64,000 bases of DNA, from NCBI RefSeq assembly GCF_003149515.1, contig NZ_CP029145.1, positions 3,906,001 through 3,970,000 on the forward strand. The letters run 5' to 3'. The notes below the pieces were generated by a model, which searched no databases, was not told the origin of the DNA, and worked only from the letters and a program-made list of their open reading frames with translations. The position numbers were made by a program, and so were the translations under genes. Positions 51,931 through 60,287 of this stretch are shown here, in pieces (within the stretch, counting starts at the first letter, position 1; each line of letters starts with the position of its first letter). Source of the stretch: Hymenobacter nivis. GTDB taxonomy: Bacteria; Bacteroidota; Bacteroidia; Cytophagales; Hymenobacteraceae.

Positions 51931-54666
51931 GTGCGGGGTTTCTTCCGTCAGATGTTTAAAGACTTCCTCTGTGAGTCGGACGCTAACGGGGCCGATGGCT
52001 ACGTGCGTGGCCGGCTGGTAATTGAGTTGAAAGGCGACCATGAAGATTGGCTGGCTGGTTTTTACCAGGCCTTGCACTACGGCCGCTACAGCAGCCGCGA
52101 AGCCGAACCCCTTGGCTACACCCATGTCGTAGTGCTGGCTTTCGGTTTTATTGGCCTGTGGCGCATCACCGAGATACCGGATTTTGCTAAGCGCCTGGCA
52201 AACCAAACGCCCCCGCTAGAAGCCCCCAACGCCGCCGGTGTTGCCAATGCCCGCCAGACCAAAGACAAGAGCCAGCAACGAGAAATTCTGGATAAGGCCC
52301 AATTTCTCTTCAAAGAACCGCGCCCGCAGGATGTGGAAGTAGGGAAGGGTGCCAATGTAAACGCGCACCTATTTGCTCAGTGTATGCGCCAGCTGCGCGA
52401 CAACCCCAACGAAGTGGGTCGCGCAGCCATCACCCTCAATAATTTCATGCTGGTGATTGAGGCAATGGAGGCGTACTTTCCCCGGCCTCTCGATGCCGTC
52501 CATGCCTTTTATGACATCGTAAACTTCTGGGATGCCATGAGCCATGTCTCGCAACGGGAGTCAGAACCGGGTGCGCTGACCGTAGTAGGCGGACGCAAAA
52601 AGAGCCTGCAAAGCGAGCCTGTACAGGTGGCGGTCGATAAGCAGTTGCTTTTCCAATCCTTTATCGAACGCCATTACGTGGCCACTAACGAGGGGTCGGG
52701 CATTACGACGGACGACTACTTTGCGCGCTTCGATGAGGTGATGGCCCGCATCGTGCCCGAATACGTGAAGCAGCATGGCATCTTCTTCACCGATTTGCGG
52801 CTGGCCCGCTTCGCCCTCTGGTTCACGGATACCTACTTTGACGCCGGCCTCACCGACAACTACGTGGTGCTGGACCCGGCCGGGGGCTCGGGCAACCTGG
52901 TCAGCTCCTGGCGCAAGCACATTCAGCACAAAATCGTGGCCGAGCTACAGCCCGACTTGCTGCGCATCATCGACCGGCGCTTCCGGGCCGACGAGGAGGA
53001 GGCCATGCGCGGCTTTACCATCGTGCCCCGCGTGGCCGAAAACCGGGGCCTCAACTTCCTCGACCAGCCCGCCACTGACTACTACCAGCACCTGCTCGAC
53101 GCGCTGGCCCCCGAAGGCCGCACCCTCGACAAGCCCTTTGCCTTCCTACTGAACCCGCCCTACAAAAACACCGACGAAAGGCAGGACGTGCGCGACGCCA
53201 ATGAAGCCACCTACGCCATCGATCCCGACATTCTGGAAATGACCGGCCCCGACGCGGGCAACGAGCGCTACCTCGGTTTCCTGGGCCAGATAACTCGGCT
53301 GGCGCTTGCCCAGGTGGCCCAATACCCCGATTTCCAGCCGGTGCTGCTGGTGTTCACGCCCACGTCGTGGCTGATTCCGCGCCCCACGTATGCGGCGTTC
53401 CGCGCCCGCTTCGACCAGCATTGGCAGTACGAAACCGGCTTCCTGACCACGAGCAACGAGTTTTTCAAGCTCAATGGTAAGTGGCCCGTGGCCTACACCA
53501 TCTGGAAGTGGCGCGGCGGCACCGAGGCCCACGAAGGTGCCAGGAACACAATCACCGTGCGCGATTTAACGGGGCTAAAAAAGCAGGATTTGGATAAGGC
53601 TTTTTCGATGGCTGGGGAAGAGGATGCGCTGCTAAGTGACTTCGTAACGGCAGCGTCTGTCGTGACGCTAGGCAGTGAGCGGCATGACATTCGAGTGTTA
53701 TTGCCCGAACTGGAAAACGGTAACCGGAGCGGGCGGCAAACGCGCTACGACTTCAGCCGAAAGAAAAAGTCGGATGAAGTAGGCCGGGTAGTGAGCGGCT
53801 TTCCAATAGCAGACAAAGCCAACCACTTTGAGCTAAGCCGGAAGTGTGGAGATGTGGCGGGGATGTTTGTAGGTTTTATGGACAACCTCACGCCGGTTCG
53901 CGTGAAGCAAGACCCCTTGGGCCGAATGTCGAATCAGCCGGACCGGGTGTGGTTTTATCTTGATACGCGGGTAATTGGGCTGAATATCTCCAAAATCTTC
54001 AACGGTCCGCCCGATAACCGAGGTTATTGCGCCTACGACTTGGCTTCGGCCCGCGCCTGCTTTACTTGGTTTGGGGTAACGAAGGCACTCAATAACAACT
54101 ATCCCACTTGGTTCAACCAATACAGTCTCTGGGCCCCCGACTTCACCCGTGCCCCGGCGGTAGAGGCAGAATTTTACCGGCTGTGCTTCGCCTTCGGGCT
54201 GGCCCAAAACCGCTGCGTGGTGACGCGCTTCGAGGTCGACAACCCCGTGCCCGGGGCCCCGGCCGTGTTCGTGGATAACCCGCTGGTGCCCGGCTACGCG
54301 GCGGGATTCTGGGAGCAGGTGCTGGCCCCCGAGTTCGTAGGCCAGCCCGCTACCGATGCCGCCACGCAGCTGGTAGCCGCCGTGCGGGCCGTGTACGGCC
54401 ACTGGGCCACAGCAGTGTGCGGCGGCCAAACCCTGCCCGCACCGGAACTGCACGGCGAAGCATATTTCAAGTTCTTCGCCGCCGATGCGGCCCGGCTCAC
54501 ACCCCGCGCCGGCCTGGTCCAGATTCGGGCCTACGCCACCCGCAATACTGGTGAGGCGTGGTATCCCGAACTGCACCGTCGCCTCGCCCGTCTGGCCGAA
54601 CTACGCGAAGCCGTAAAAGGCGAAATTTACCGCCTGCTGGTACAGGAATTGCGCTATTTCAGCTAG
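51931..54666 (+). CDS. fused restriction-modification enzyme (N6-adenine methyltransferase with PD-(D/E)XK-like start)
   Basis: 911 residues from a GTG. The true start is probably ATG 51834 (MPPKPAAKAP): coding sense continues upstream in this frame as LNYSLVFRYITDPSNENAKG from about 51865, so one base seems to be missing in the C-run near 51860. The N-terminal part has D-x(n)-E32-x-K34 (VIELKGDHEDW), a nuclease-like motif. The methyltransferase has motif I DPAGGSGN (315-322) and motif IV NPPY (408-411). The rest (about 540-911) is the probable target-recognition region. The layout is that of type IIG enzymes. GC content drops in 53560-54130. It stands alone, with no separate specificity or partner gene. 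Confidence 0.82.
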   Translation: MRGFFRQMFKDFLCESDANGADGYVRGRLVIELKGDHEDWLAGFYQALHYGRYSSREAEPLGYTHVVVLAFGFIGLWRITEIPDFAKRLANQTPPLEAPNAAGVANARQTKDKSQQREILDKAQFLFKEPRPQDVEVGKGANVNAHLFAQCMRQLRDNPNEVGRAAITLNNFMLVIEAMEAYFPRPLDAVHAFYDIVNFWDAMSHVSQRESEPGALTVVGGRKKSLQSEPVQVAVDKQLLFQSFIERHYVATNEGSGITTDDYFARFDEVMARIVPEYVKQHGIFFTDLRLARFALWFTDTYFDAGLTDNYVVLDPAGGSGNLVSSWRKHIQHKIVAELQPDLLRIIDRRFRADEEEAMRGFTIVPRVAENRGLNFLDQPATDYYQHLLDALAPEGRTLDKPFAFLLNPPYKNTDERQDVRDANEATYAIDPDILEMTGPDAGNERYLGFLGQITRLALAQVAQYPDFQPVLLVFTPTSWLIPRPTYAAFRARFDQHWQYETGFLTTSNEFFKLNGKWPVAYTIWKWRGGTEAHEGARNTITVRDLTGLKKQDLDKAFSMAGEEDALLSDFVTAASVVTLGSERHDIRVLLPELENGNRSGRQTRYDFSRKKKSDEVGRVVSGFPIADKANHFELSRKCGDVAGMFVGFMDNLTPVRVKQDPLGRMSNQPDRVWFYLDTRVIGLNISKIFNGPPDNRGYCAYDLASARACFTWFGVTKALNNNYPTWFNQYSLWAPDFTRAPAVEAEFYRLCFAFGLAQNRCVVTRFEVDNPVPGAPAVFVDNPLVPGYAAGFWEQVLAPEFVGQPATDAATQLVAAVRAVYGHWATAVCGGQTLPAPELHGEAYFKFFAADAARLTPRAGLVQIRAYATRNTGEAWYPELHRRLARLAELREAVKGEIYRLLVQELRYFS

Positions 54667-55104
54667 TAGGTTTCGCCTCCGCTACCCCAGCCGCGCAAAC
54701 AGCGGCTGATTCATGTAGTAGTTGCTTTAACCCCCTCTTATGTATTGGCCAGATTATAACAGTTACGCTGTTGAATCCTTTCTGTCCAATTGCCGAAAGC
54801 GCACCAAGGTCGATGCGAGGAGCTCAAACTTTTCTCGATCATGTACCTACCGCCTAGGGCTACACCGACGGCCTAAAAGGAGTTGGGGTCGAGTAGCCCG
54901 TTTTCCAAAGCAGACGCTCAACGCGGGGCACGAAACGGGTGGCCGTGACGTAAGCCGGCAAAAGCCTAGTGCGTAGGGGGGCACGAGCTTGCGGCGTTTG
55001 GCGGGCGTAGGAGGCGCTAATTGTTTCTGTTTCCAGGGATGATTTGTTGGTTTCGGGGAAGAAAAATTTGGCAGTGTCGAGCCGGTTTATATCGCGGGGC
55101 CCGT
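54667..55104. other. AT-richer spacer after the restriction gene
   Basis: About 440 bases with no gene I can support. Short frames on both strands (for example 54740-54976 plus, 54860-55141 minus) lack any recognisable motif. The base composition is unlike the neighbours and there is no GGGGCCCC octamer in the first 400 bases, which suggests acquired or decayed DNA. Confidence 0.5.
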
Positions 55105-55644
55105 TTATTCCGTTTTGTCGAGAAAAAAGGGGGCCAGGCAAAGCAGCAAAAAGCTGATGGAGCCGTGAATAAACCGGGTGTCGAAACTAGCAATTGCTTC
55201 CGCTTGAAATTTGGCTAACTGCTTGGTTTGTTCAACGGTTATGTTGCTCAAATCCAGCTTATTCATGAAAATATTAATTGGCATTTGCTCCCTTAGGGTG
55301 AAGGATACATCTATTGCGAAGGCGACGAATGCCAACACTAAAAATATAAATGTCGGACTGCGCCAATTTGGGATGAACAACAAAATGGTAACGATAAGTA
55401 ATACCCCCGTCCCCGGCTCCATAATGGCCATGTGGGTGTGCATGGAAGTGCTGTCCACTATTTTCCAGTACTTCGCGTAGTCCAGCGGGCTCAGCTGCGT
55501 CTCGACGGGGTATATGCTGTGGTTGAGCAGCATCCCCGCGTACAGACCAACGAGCACTAGCACCGAATACAAAAAGACTTTTTGAATCGAGGGAAAAACC
55601 CTTGTCGTCGTTAGCTTGGTTGCGAGGCGGGTTAAGTCGAGCAT
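55105..55644 (-). CDS. four-helix membrane protein, DUF1772-like
   Basis: 179 residues with four membrane helices (about 22-42, 78-98, 100-118, 160-175). Helix 1 ends in GLYAGMLLNHSIYPVE, a loop holds DYAKYWKIVDSTSMHTHMAIMEPG, then SFTLREQMPINIFMNKLD and FDTRFIHGSISFLLL. The PIN and the final RxxxH-type pattern resemble DUF1772, a group that includes anthrone oxygenase-like proteins. GC content is lower than in the rest of the window. Function unknown. Confidence 0.7.
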   Translation of the reverse strand: MLDLTRLATKLTTTRVFPSIQKVFLYSVLVLVGLYAGMLLNHSIYPVETQLSPLDYAKYWKIVDSTSMHTHMAIMEPGTGVLLIVTILLFIPNWRSPTFIFLVLAFVAFAIDVSFTLREQMPINIFMNKLDLSNITVEQTKQLAKFQAEAIASFDTRFIHGSISFLLLCLAPFFLDKTE

Positions 55645-56059
55645 GGGGTCAGGTGGCTAAAACGCGGCCCGCGGCCGGTTCAGGCCTGGCAGCAGGAAGG
55701 GCGAGAGGCACATCATGAGAAACGTGGTTTTCTGGCCGGCGTTACGCACCCCAAAATTATGGTCCGATTACCCGCGCATCCGGTGCAAGGTTTGGGTAGC
55801 GGCGAGATGGTCCGCGCCCACGCTTTGAAAAAACTGTTTGATCGGAAGCCCTGGAGCTCCAGATGGTATGGAGGCGAATTCTATCTAACAGTAGGACTTA
55901 CTATATTAATTCACAACCAGCACTGGCCCGGTTTGTTGCGCTGCCCGGGCAGGCGCTGTCGGGGGGGGGGCGGGAACCTGTTTGACGGGTTTTTTGTGGA
56001 GGAACAGCAAGCCGGCCGCCGCGCTCGACGGCCCGCGTAAGGTTCGCAGGATGCGTGCC
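55645..56059. other. spacer with no recognised gene
   Basis: About 415 bases. Frames such as 55759-56040 plus have no family resemblance. A run of nine Gs lies near 55961. The right end runs into the decayed yhcG fragment. Confidence 0.5.
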
Positions 56060-56610
56060 CAACCTGCAAAGCGGCCTCCATGGCATCGAGGCGGCGCACC
56101 AGTTCCTCGTTGCTGGGAAAGAAGGGGCGCAGCTCGGCGGGCAGGCTATCGGTGAGGGAGTAGGTGGCCCCGCCGATAGATTTCGCTAATTTTCAAGTTA
56201 ACCAAGGCCGCGGCCATCCTTGAATGAAAATAGGGAATGCTGCGACCAATGGTTGCTGGATTCCCCTCAACTCAATTCTCCAACCGCCGGTTGGAGAAAT
56301 TCTCGCACCAATGGCGCGAGAATTTTATCGCCTCTGTATTCCAGGAAAAAAGTCCGCATCCGCCACAAGTTTGACTCTGAAAACCCGCCTATGCCCACAA
56401 ACTCCGTTTGCAGGTCGCGGGCCAGGTTTTCGATCATGCTTTTGCCCCAGCCGTGCTGCTGCTGGCGCTCGGCAATAAGCTGGCCCCGGTCCCTATACAG
56501 CTGCATCTGCTGCTGGTTGACCTGCTGAAGGGCGCGGTGTACTGGGCTTCGCGCACGCGCTGCCTCACGGCGGCTAGCAGCTGGTGGTAGTCGGGAGGGG
56601 CTGGGTTCAT
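56060..56610 (-). pseudogene. decayed YhcG/DUF1016-type PDDEXK nuclease
   Basis: From the ATG at 56610 the peptide MNPAPPDYHQLLAAVRQRVR starts the gene; a one-base shift near 56535 moves to LQQVNQQQMQLYRDRGQLIA, and then ERQQQHGWGKSMIENLARDL and GFSESNLWRMRTFFLEYRGD, the DUF1016 N-terminal domain. A TGA stops it at about 56267. Downstream, about 56060-56190, the family's C-terminal end is found: IGGATYSLTDSLPAELRPFF then PSNEELVRRLDAM. The PDDEXK catalytic part between is missing, so an internal deletion has removed the active site. A defence-type nuclease gone to ruin. Confidence 0.78.
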
Positions 56611-56686
56611 AGCGGTAAGATATTGCAGCGCCGTCCGTCGTTTTCAGCCCCGTTTTTTTTCCTCCCCCAGCCGTGCTACCGGGGCC

Positions 56687-58768
56687 CTATGGCCGCCGCT
56701 TCAGCTTTTTCAGCCACTGGTAGGTGGCCTCCTGGGCGCGCACGCGCGGGGCCCCGGCGGGCGTGGGCAGGATAAATTGGTTGTCGAAGTCGCGGGCTTT
56801 CACGTTGTCTGCGCGCTGGAAGTCGAGGAGCTGGCGCACCTCGGCGCGCAGGGTTTCGTCAAGCAGCGGGAAGGCCACTTCCACCCGGCGGTCGAGGTTG
56901 CGGGTCATCCAGTCGGCCGACGACACGAACACTTTTTCCTCGCCGCCGTTTCCGAACACGTACACCCGGCTGTGCTCCAGGTTGCGGTCCACGAGGCCAC
57001 GCTGGCTAATGTGCTCGCTCAGCCCGGCCTCGCCTGGCACTAGGCAGCCGATGCCGCGAATGATGAGCTCGATGCGCACGCCGGCCTTACTGGCGGCGTA
57101 GAGCCTGGCAATCAGGCCAGGGTCCTGCAGAGCGTTTAGCTTGAGGATGATGTACGCCGGGGCCCCCTTGTGGGCCAGCTTGATTTCGTGGTCAATCAGC
57201 TCGTTCAGGCGCGGGCGCAGCGCGAAGGGCGCCAGCAGCAAGTGCTCGAAGGGCGCGGCGGGGGCCACCCGGTCGTGGCAGTAGTTGAACACGGCGGCCA
57301 CCTCGCGGGTCAGCCGCTCATCAGCCGTGAACAGGCTGTGGTCGGTGTACAACTCGGCCGTGTCCTCATTGAAGTTGCCCGTGCTGAGGTAGGCGTACTG
57401 GCGCGTGGTTTCGGCCGCCTCGCGCCGCGTAATCAGCAAAAGCTTGGCGTGCACCTTCTGCTCGGGCGGGGTGAAGATGACGTGGGCCCCCGCCTTTTGC
57501 AGCTTCTCGGCCCAGTAAATATTCGATTCCTCGTCGAAGCGAGCCTTCAGCTCCACCACTACCGTTACTTGCTTGCCGTTTTTCACGGCCTTTAGCAGGG
57601 CCTTAGCCACGGCGCTCTTGGCCGCCACCCGGTAGAGGGTGATGGCCACGGCCGACACCTGCGGGTCGGCGGCGGCCTCGCGCAGCAGGCGCGTCACGTA
57701 GTCGAAGGATTGGTAGGGCGGGTGCAGCAGGTGGTCGCGCCGGCCGATGGCGGCCAGCAGGCTGCCCGTGCGCGGCAGCGTGGGGTGGGGCAGGGGCGGC
57801 CAGGCGGGGTTCAGCAGCCCGGCCTGCCCGAAGCTGGGGAAACCAAAAAAGTCGCGGAAGTTGTGGTAGCGGCTGCCGGCCACCAGCTCCTCGTCGCCGA
57901 TGCCGGTTTTCTGCTTGAGGGCCCGCAGCACCTCGCGCGGCATGGCGGGGTCGTACAGCATCCGGGCCGGGTAGCCGGTGGCGCGCTTGGCCAGGCTGCT
58001 GCGGATTTTGGCCAGCAGGTCGTCCGATACCTCCTCCTCAATGTCCAGCTCGGCGTCGCGGCTCAGCTTCACGGCGTGCACGGCCACCCCGGCGTAGGCC
58101 GGAAACAGGCCGGGGGCCCCCACGCGCACCACGTCGTCGAGGAACATCACGTAGCGCTCGTCGCCGTCGGCGGGCAGCTGCACGAAGCGGCCGCCGTGGC
58201 GCTTGGTGGGCAGCTCCAGGACCAGCACGCGCTCGGCCGCGTGGTCCTTGGCTCTGCCCTTGCCCTTGGCCGGTGCGGCGCGGGGCCCCGTCAGGAACAA
58301 GGTGAGGTAAACGGCCTGGTCCTTCAAAAACAAGTGGTGCAGCGTGCCGTCCAGCACCACCGGCGAGAGCAGGTCGCGCACCGAGTTGTTGAAGTATTCG
58401 AGCACCCAGGCGCGCTGCGCATCCGTCAGTTCGGCCTCGCCCAGCAGGTGGATGTGCGCGGCGTTCAGGGCCGGCAGCAGCTGCTCGCGGTAGGTGGTGC
58501 CGAACGCTTCCTGCTGGCGCTGCACCTCGGCTAGCACGGCCTTCAACTGGCGCCTGGGGCTCTCGTTAAGCTGGGCGCGGGTTTTCTTCTTGAGCTTGAC
58601 CAGCCGCCGCAGCGTGGCCACGCGCACCTTAAAAAACTCGTCGAGGTTGGCGCTGAAAATGGCCAGGAACTTGAGGCGCTCCAGCAGCGGCACGGTGTCG
58701 GCCTGGGCTTCTTGCAGCACGCGGGCGTTGAAGCGCAACCAGCTCAGGTCGCGGGGAAGGGTTTTCAT
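56687..58768 (-). CDS. ppk1: polyphosphate kinase 1
   Basis: 693 residues from the ATG at 58768. Makes polyphosphate from ATP. N-terminal domain begins RDLSWLRFNARVLQEAQ and AIFSANLDEFFKVRVATLRR; the H domain and two phospholipase-D-like catalytic domains follow. The first catalytic His is in EQKVHAKLLLITRR, and VELKARFDEESNIYWAEKLQ, YLSTGNFNEDTAELYTDHSL and NLEHSRVYVFGNGGEE are conserved blocks. Length fits the family. No exopolyphosphatase is adjacent. Confidence 0.96.
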   Translation of the reverse strand: MKTLPRDLSWLRFNARVLQEAQADTVPLLERLKFLAIFSANLDEFFKVRVATLRRLVKLKKKTRAQLNESPRRQLKAVLAEVQRQQEAFGTTYREQLLPALNAAHIHLLGEAELTDAQRAWVLEYFNNSVRDLLSPVVLDGTLHHLFLKDQAVYLTLFLTGPRAAPAKGKGRAKDHAAERVLVLELPTKRHGGRFVQLPADGDERYVMFLDDVVRVGAPGLFPAYAGVAVHAVKLSRDAELDIEEEVSDDLLAKIRSSLAKRATGYPARMLYDPAMPREVLRALKQKTGIGDEELVAGSRYHNFRDFFGFPSFGQAGLLNPAWPPLPHPTLPRTGSLLAAIGRRDHLLHPPYQSFDYVTRLLREAAADPQVSAVAITLYRVAAKSAVAKALLKAVKNGKQVTVVVELKARFDEESNIYWAEKLQKAGAHVIFTPPEQKVHAKLLLITRREAAETTRQYAYLSTGNFNEDTAELYTDHSLFTADERLTREVAAVFNYCHDRVAPAAPFEHLLLAPFALRPRLNELIDHEIKLAHKGAPAYIILKLNALQDPGLIARLYAASKAGVRIELIIRGIGCLVPGEAGLSEHISQRGLVDRNLEHSRVYVFGNGGEEKVFVSSADWMTRNLDRRVEVAFPLLDETLRAEVRQLLDFQRADNVKARDFDNQFILPTPAGAPRVRAQEATYQWLKKLKRRP

Positions 58769-58969
58769 GCGGCAAAGATCAGGGAACGTTCGCAGGGGCG
58801 AAAGCCTCCGGAACGGGGGCATCGCCGCAGTACGCCAACGGGCCCCCGCGGTTCATTACCCTATCGTTGCCCCGGGCCCCGGCAACGGGGCAATGCACGC
58901 TATGTCTTTGCTAAACAAATTGTTGAAAGCCTACAGGGTTTGGCTCGTAGCCTAAAAAAAGCCGGGCCC

Positions 58970-59161
58970 CTAGCTGATGGCGCACGCCGGGCCCAGCAGC
59001 GAGCAGGCCAGCACGCCCAGCAAAAACAGCCACCATGACCAGTGCGTGCCGGCCGGGGCCGGGGCGCTGGCTTCGGCACGGGCGGAATCGGCACGGGTGG
59101 CATCGGCACGGGCGGCAAGAAAGGCGCCGGGTGCGCCGGGAAAAGGAGCGAGGGTTTTCAT
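58970..59161 (-). CDS. small membrane protein
   Basis: 63 residues with an Ala/Arg-rich, charged first half and one C-terminal membrane segment (WWLFLLGVLACSLLGPACA). The leader before the ATG (ACTGCTATGAAA) matches that of the tiny ORF at 59230-59331. No family; support is the plausible leader and the single membrane segment. Confidence 0.4.
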   Translation of the reverse strand: MKTLAPFPGAPGAFLAARADATRADSARAEASAPAPAGTHWSWWLFLLGVLACSLLGPACAIS

Positions 59162-59229
59162 AGCAGTAAGAAGAAAGGGTGAGGGCCTGGCGCCGTATTA
59201 CCGGCGTCAGGCTGAAAAATGCCTGATAG

Positions 59230-59331
59230 CTAAGATTTTGGCTGGGGCCCCGTGTACGCCGACTGATCCGCCGGGGGCACGAATACCACCAGCACCAAGC
59301 CGCTGCTGAGGGGAACGGTGTAGTATTTCAT
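59230..59331 (-). CDS. tiny ORF with the same leader as its neighbour
   Basis: 33 residues (MKYYTVPLSSGLVLVVFVPP at the start), short hydrophobic stretch, then Gln/Pro-rich. The sequence ACTGCTATGAAA at the start is shared with the small membrane protein at 58970-59161 about 170 bases away. It is too short for confident calling. Confidence 0.3.
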   Translation of the reverse strand: MKYYTVPLSSGLVLVVFVPPADQSAYTGPQPKS

Positions 59332-59532
59332 AGCAGTGGAAAGGGCGTGGCAACTACCGCGGCGCCAAACGGCGGGCGGGCAAGCGGCATCAGTGGGAAG
59401 GGCGGGTGGCTGCCAGGTGGTTAGGCTGGCTATGCAAAGGTGTCGCCTAAAATAAATTCATACAATCACATATTAATGTGATTTAATGCAGCCGGGCATG
59501 GCCGCGCCGGCTGCTCTGGGGGCCCCGGCCGG
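59332..59532. other. spacer before the response-regulator gene
   Basis: About 200 bases; no gene seen. An AT-rich stretch (AATAAATTCATACAATCACA) lies at 59451-59470. Confidence 0.5.
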
Positions 59533-60180
59533 CTACGCTAGGCCGTCGCGCAGGGCCCGGCTCACGGCTGCCGTGGCGGAGCGCACGTGCAGCTTCTCGT
59601 AGATTTTTTTGATGTGCGAGCGCACCGTGTCCAGGCTGATGGAGCACTTGTCGGCCAGCATCTTGTAGCTGTAGCCTTCCACCAGCAGGCCCAGTATTTC
59701 CAGCTCGCGGGGGCTGAGGTCGGAGGCCGGGCGGGGTGGGTGCGCCGGGGCCCCCGGCCGCGGAAACAGGCGCAGCACCTGCCGGGCCACCGCCGGCGTG
59801 AGGGGCGCGCCGCCGGCCCGCACCTCGGCAATGGCCTCCAGCAGCCGGGCGGGCGGGGTTTTCTTGAGCAAGTAGCCGTCAGCCCCGGCGCAAATAGCGT
59901 CAAACACCCGCTCGCTGTCGTCGAATACGGTGAGTATCACCACGCTGGTGGCCGGGGCGGCCGCTTTCACCAGCCGCAGCCCCTCAATGCCCGAGCAGCC
60001 GGGCATGTCGATGTCCATCAGTACCACGTCGGGCAGCAGGCGGCACGCGTCGGCCCCCGCCTGCGCACACGACTCAAACGCGCCCACCAGCACCAGCCCT
60101 GGGGCCCCGGCCAGAAACTGGCCCAGGCTGGCCCGCAGCCCCCCATTGTCCTCGTACAAAATCAGGCGGGTGGGGGACAT
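59533..60180 (-). CDS. LuxR-family response regulator paired with the propeller histidine kinase
   Basis: 215 residues from the ATG at 60180; a longer frame upstream is rejected because this ATG begins the receiver (TRLILYEDNGGLRASLGQFL). The phosphorylated Asp is in VVLMDIDMPGCSGIEGLRLV, with the Lys in GYLLKKTPPARLLEAI. The helix-turn-helix reads LSPRELEILGLLVEG and SLDTVRSHIKKIYEKLHVRS. The sensor kinase ends about 107 bases upstream on the same strand. DNA target unknown. Confidence 0.92.
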   Translation of the reverse strand: MSPTRLILYEDNGGLRASLGQFLAGAPGLVLVGAFESCAQAGADACRLLPDVVLMDIDMPGCSGIEGLRLVKAAAPATSVVILTVFDDSERVFDAICAGADGYLLKKTPPARLLEAIAEVRAGGAPLTPAVARQVLRLFPRPGAPAHPPRPASDLSPRELEILGLLVEGYSYKMLADKCSISLDTVRSHIKKIYEKLHVRSATAAVSRALRDGLA

Positions 60181-60201
60181 GGGGCGGGGCTTAGCAATAA
60201 G

Positions 60202-60232
60202 TGAAAGTACGGCTAGTGGCGGCAGGCGGCAA
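60202..60232 (-). promoter_or_regulatory. possible promoter of the response-regulator gene
   Basis: On the minus strand TTG (60232-60230) and TACTTTCA (60209-60202) are separated by 20 bases, close to the phylum's -33/-7 pattern, about 22 bases before the ATG at 60180. The -7 box lacks the final G of TAnnTTTG. Confidence 0.35.
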
Positions 60233-60287
60233 CCACATAAACGGGTGGTTTTTAGAGCGGCGTGAACGGCCCAACTCCCCGGTCTCC

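Noticed and set aside
54740..54976. 78-codon frame in the low-GC spacer
   Set aside because: No family resemblance, overlaps another frame on the opposite strand, and composition is not coding-like.
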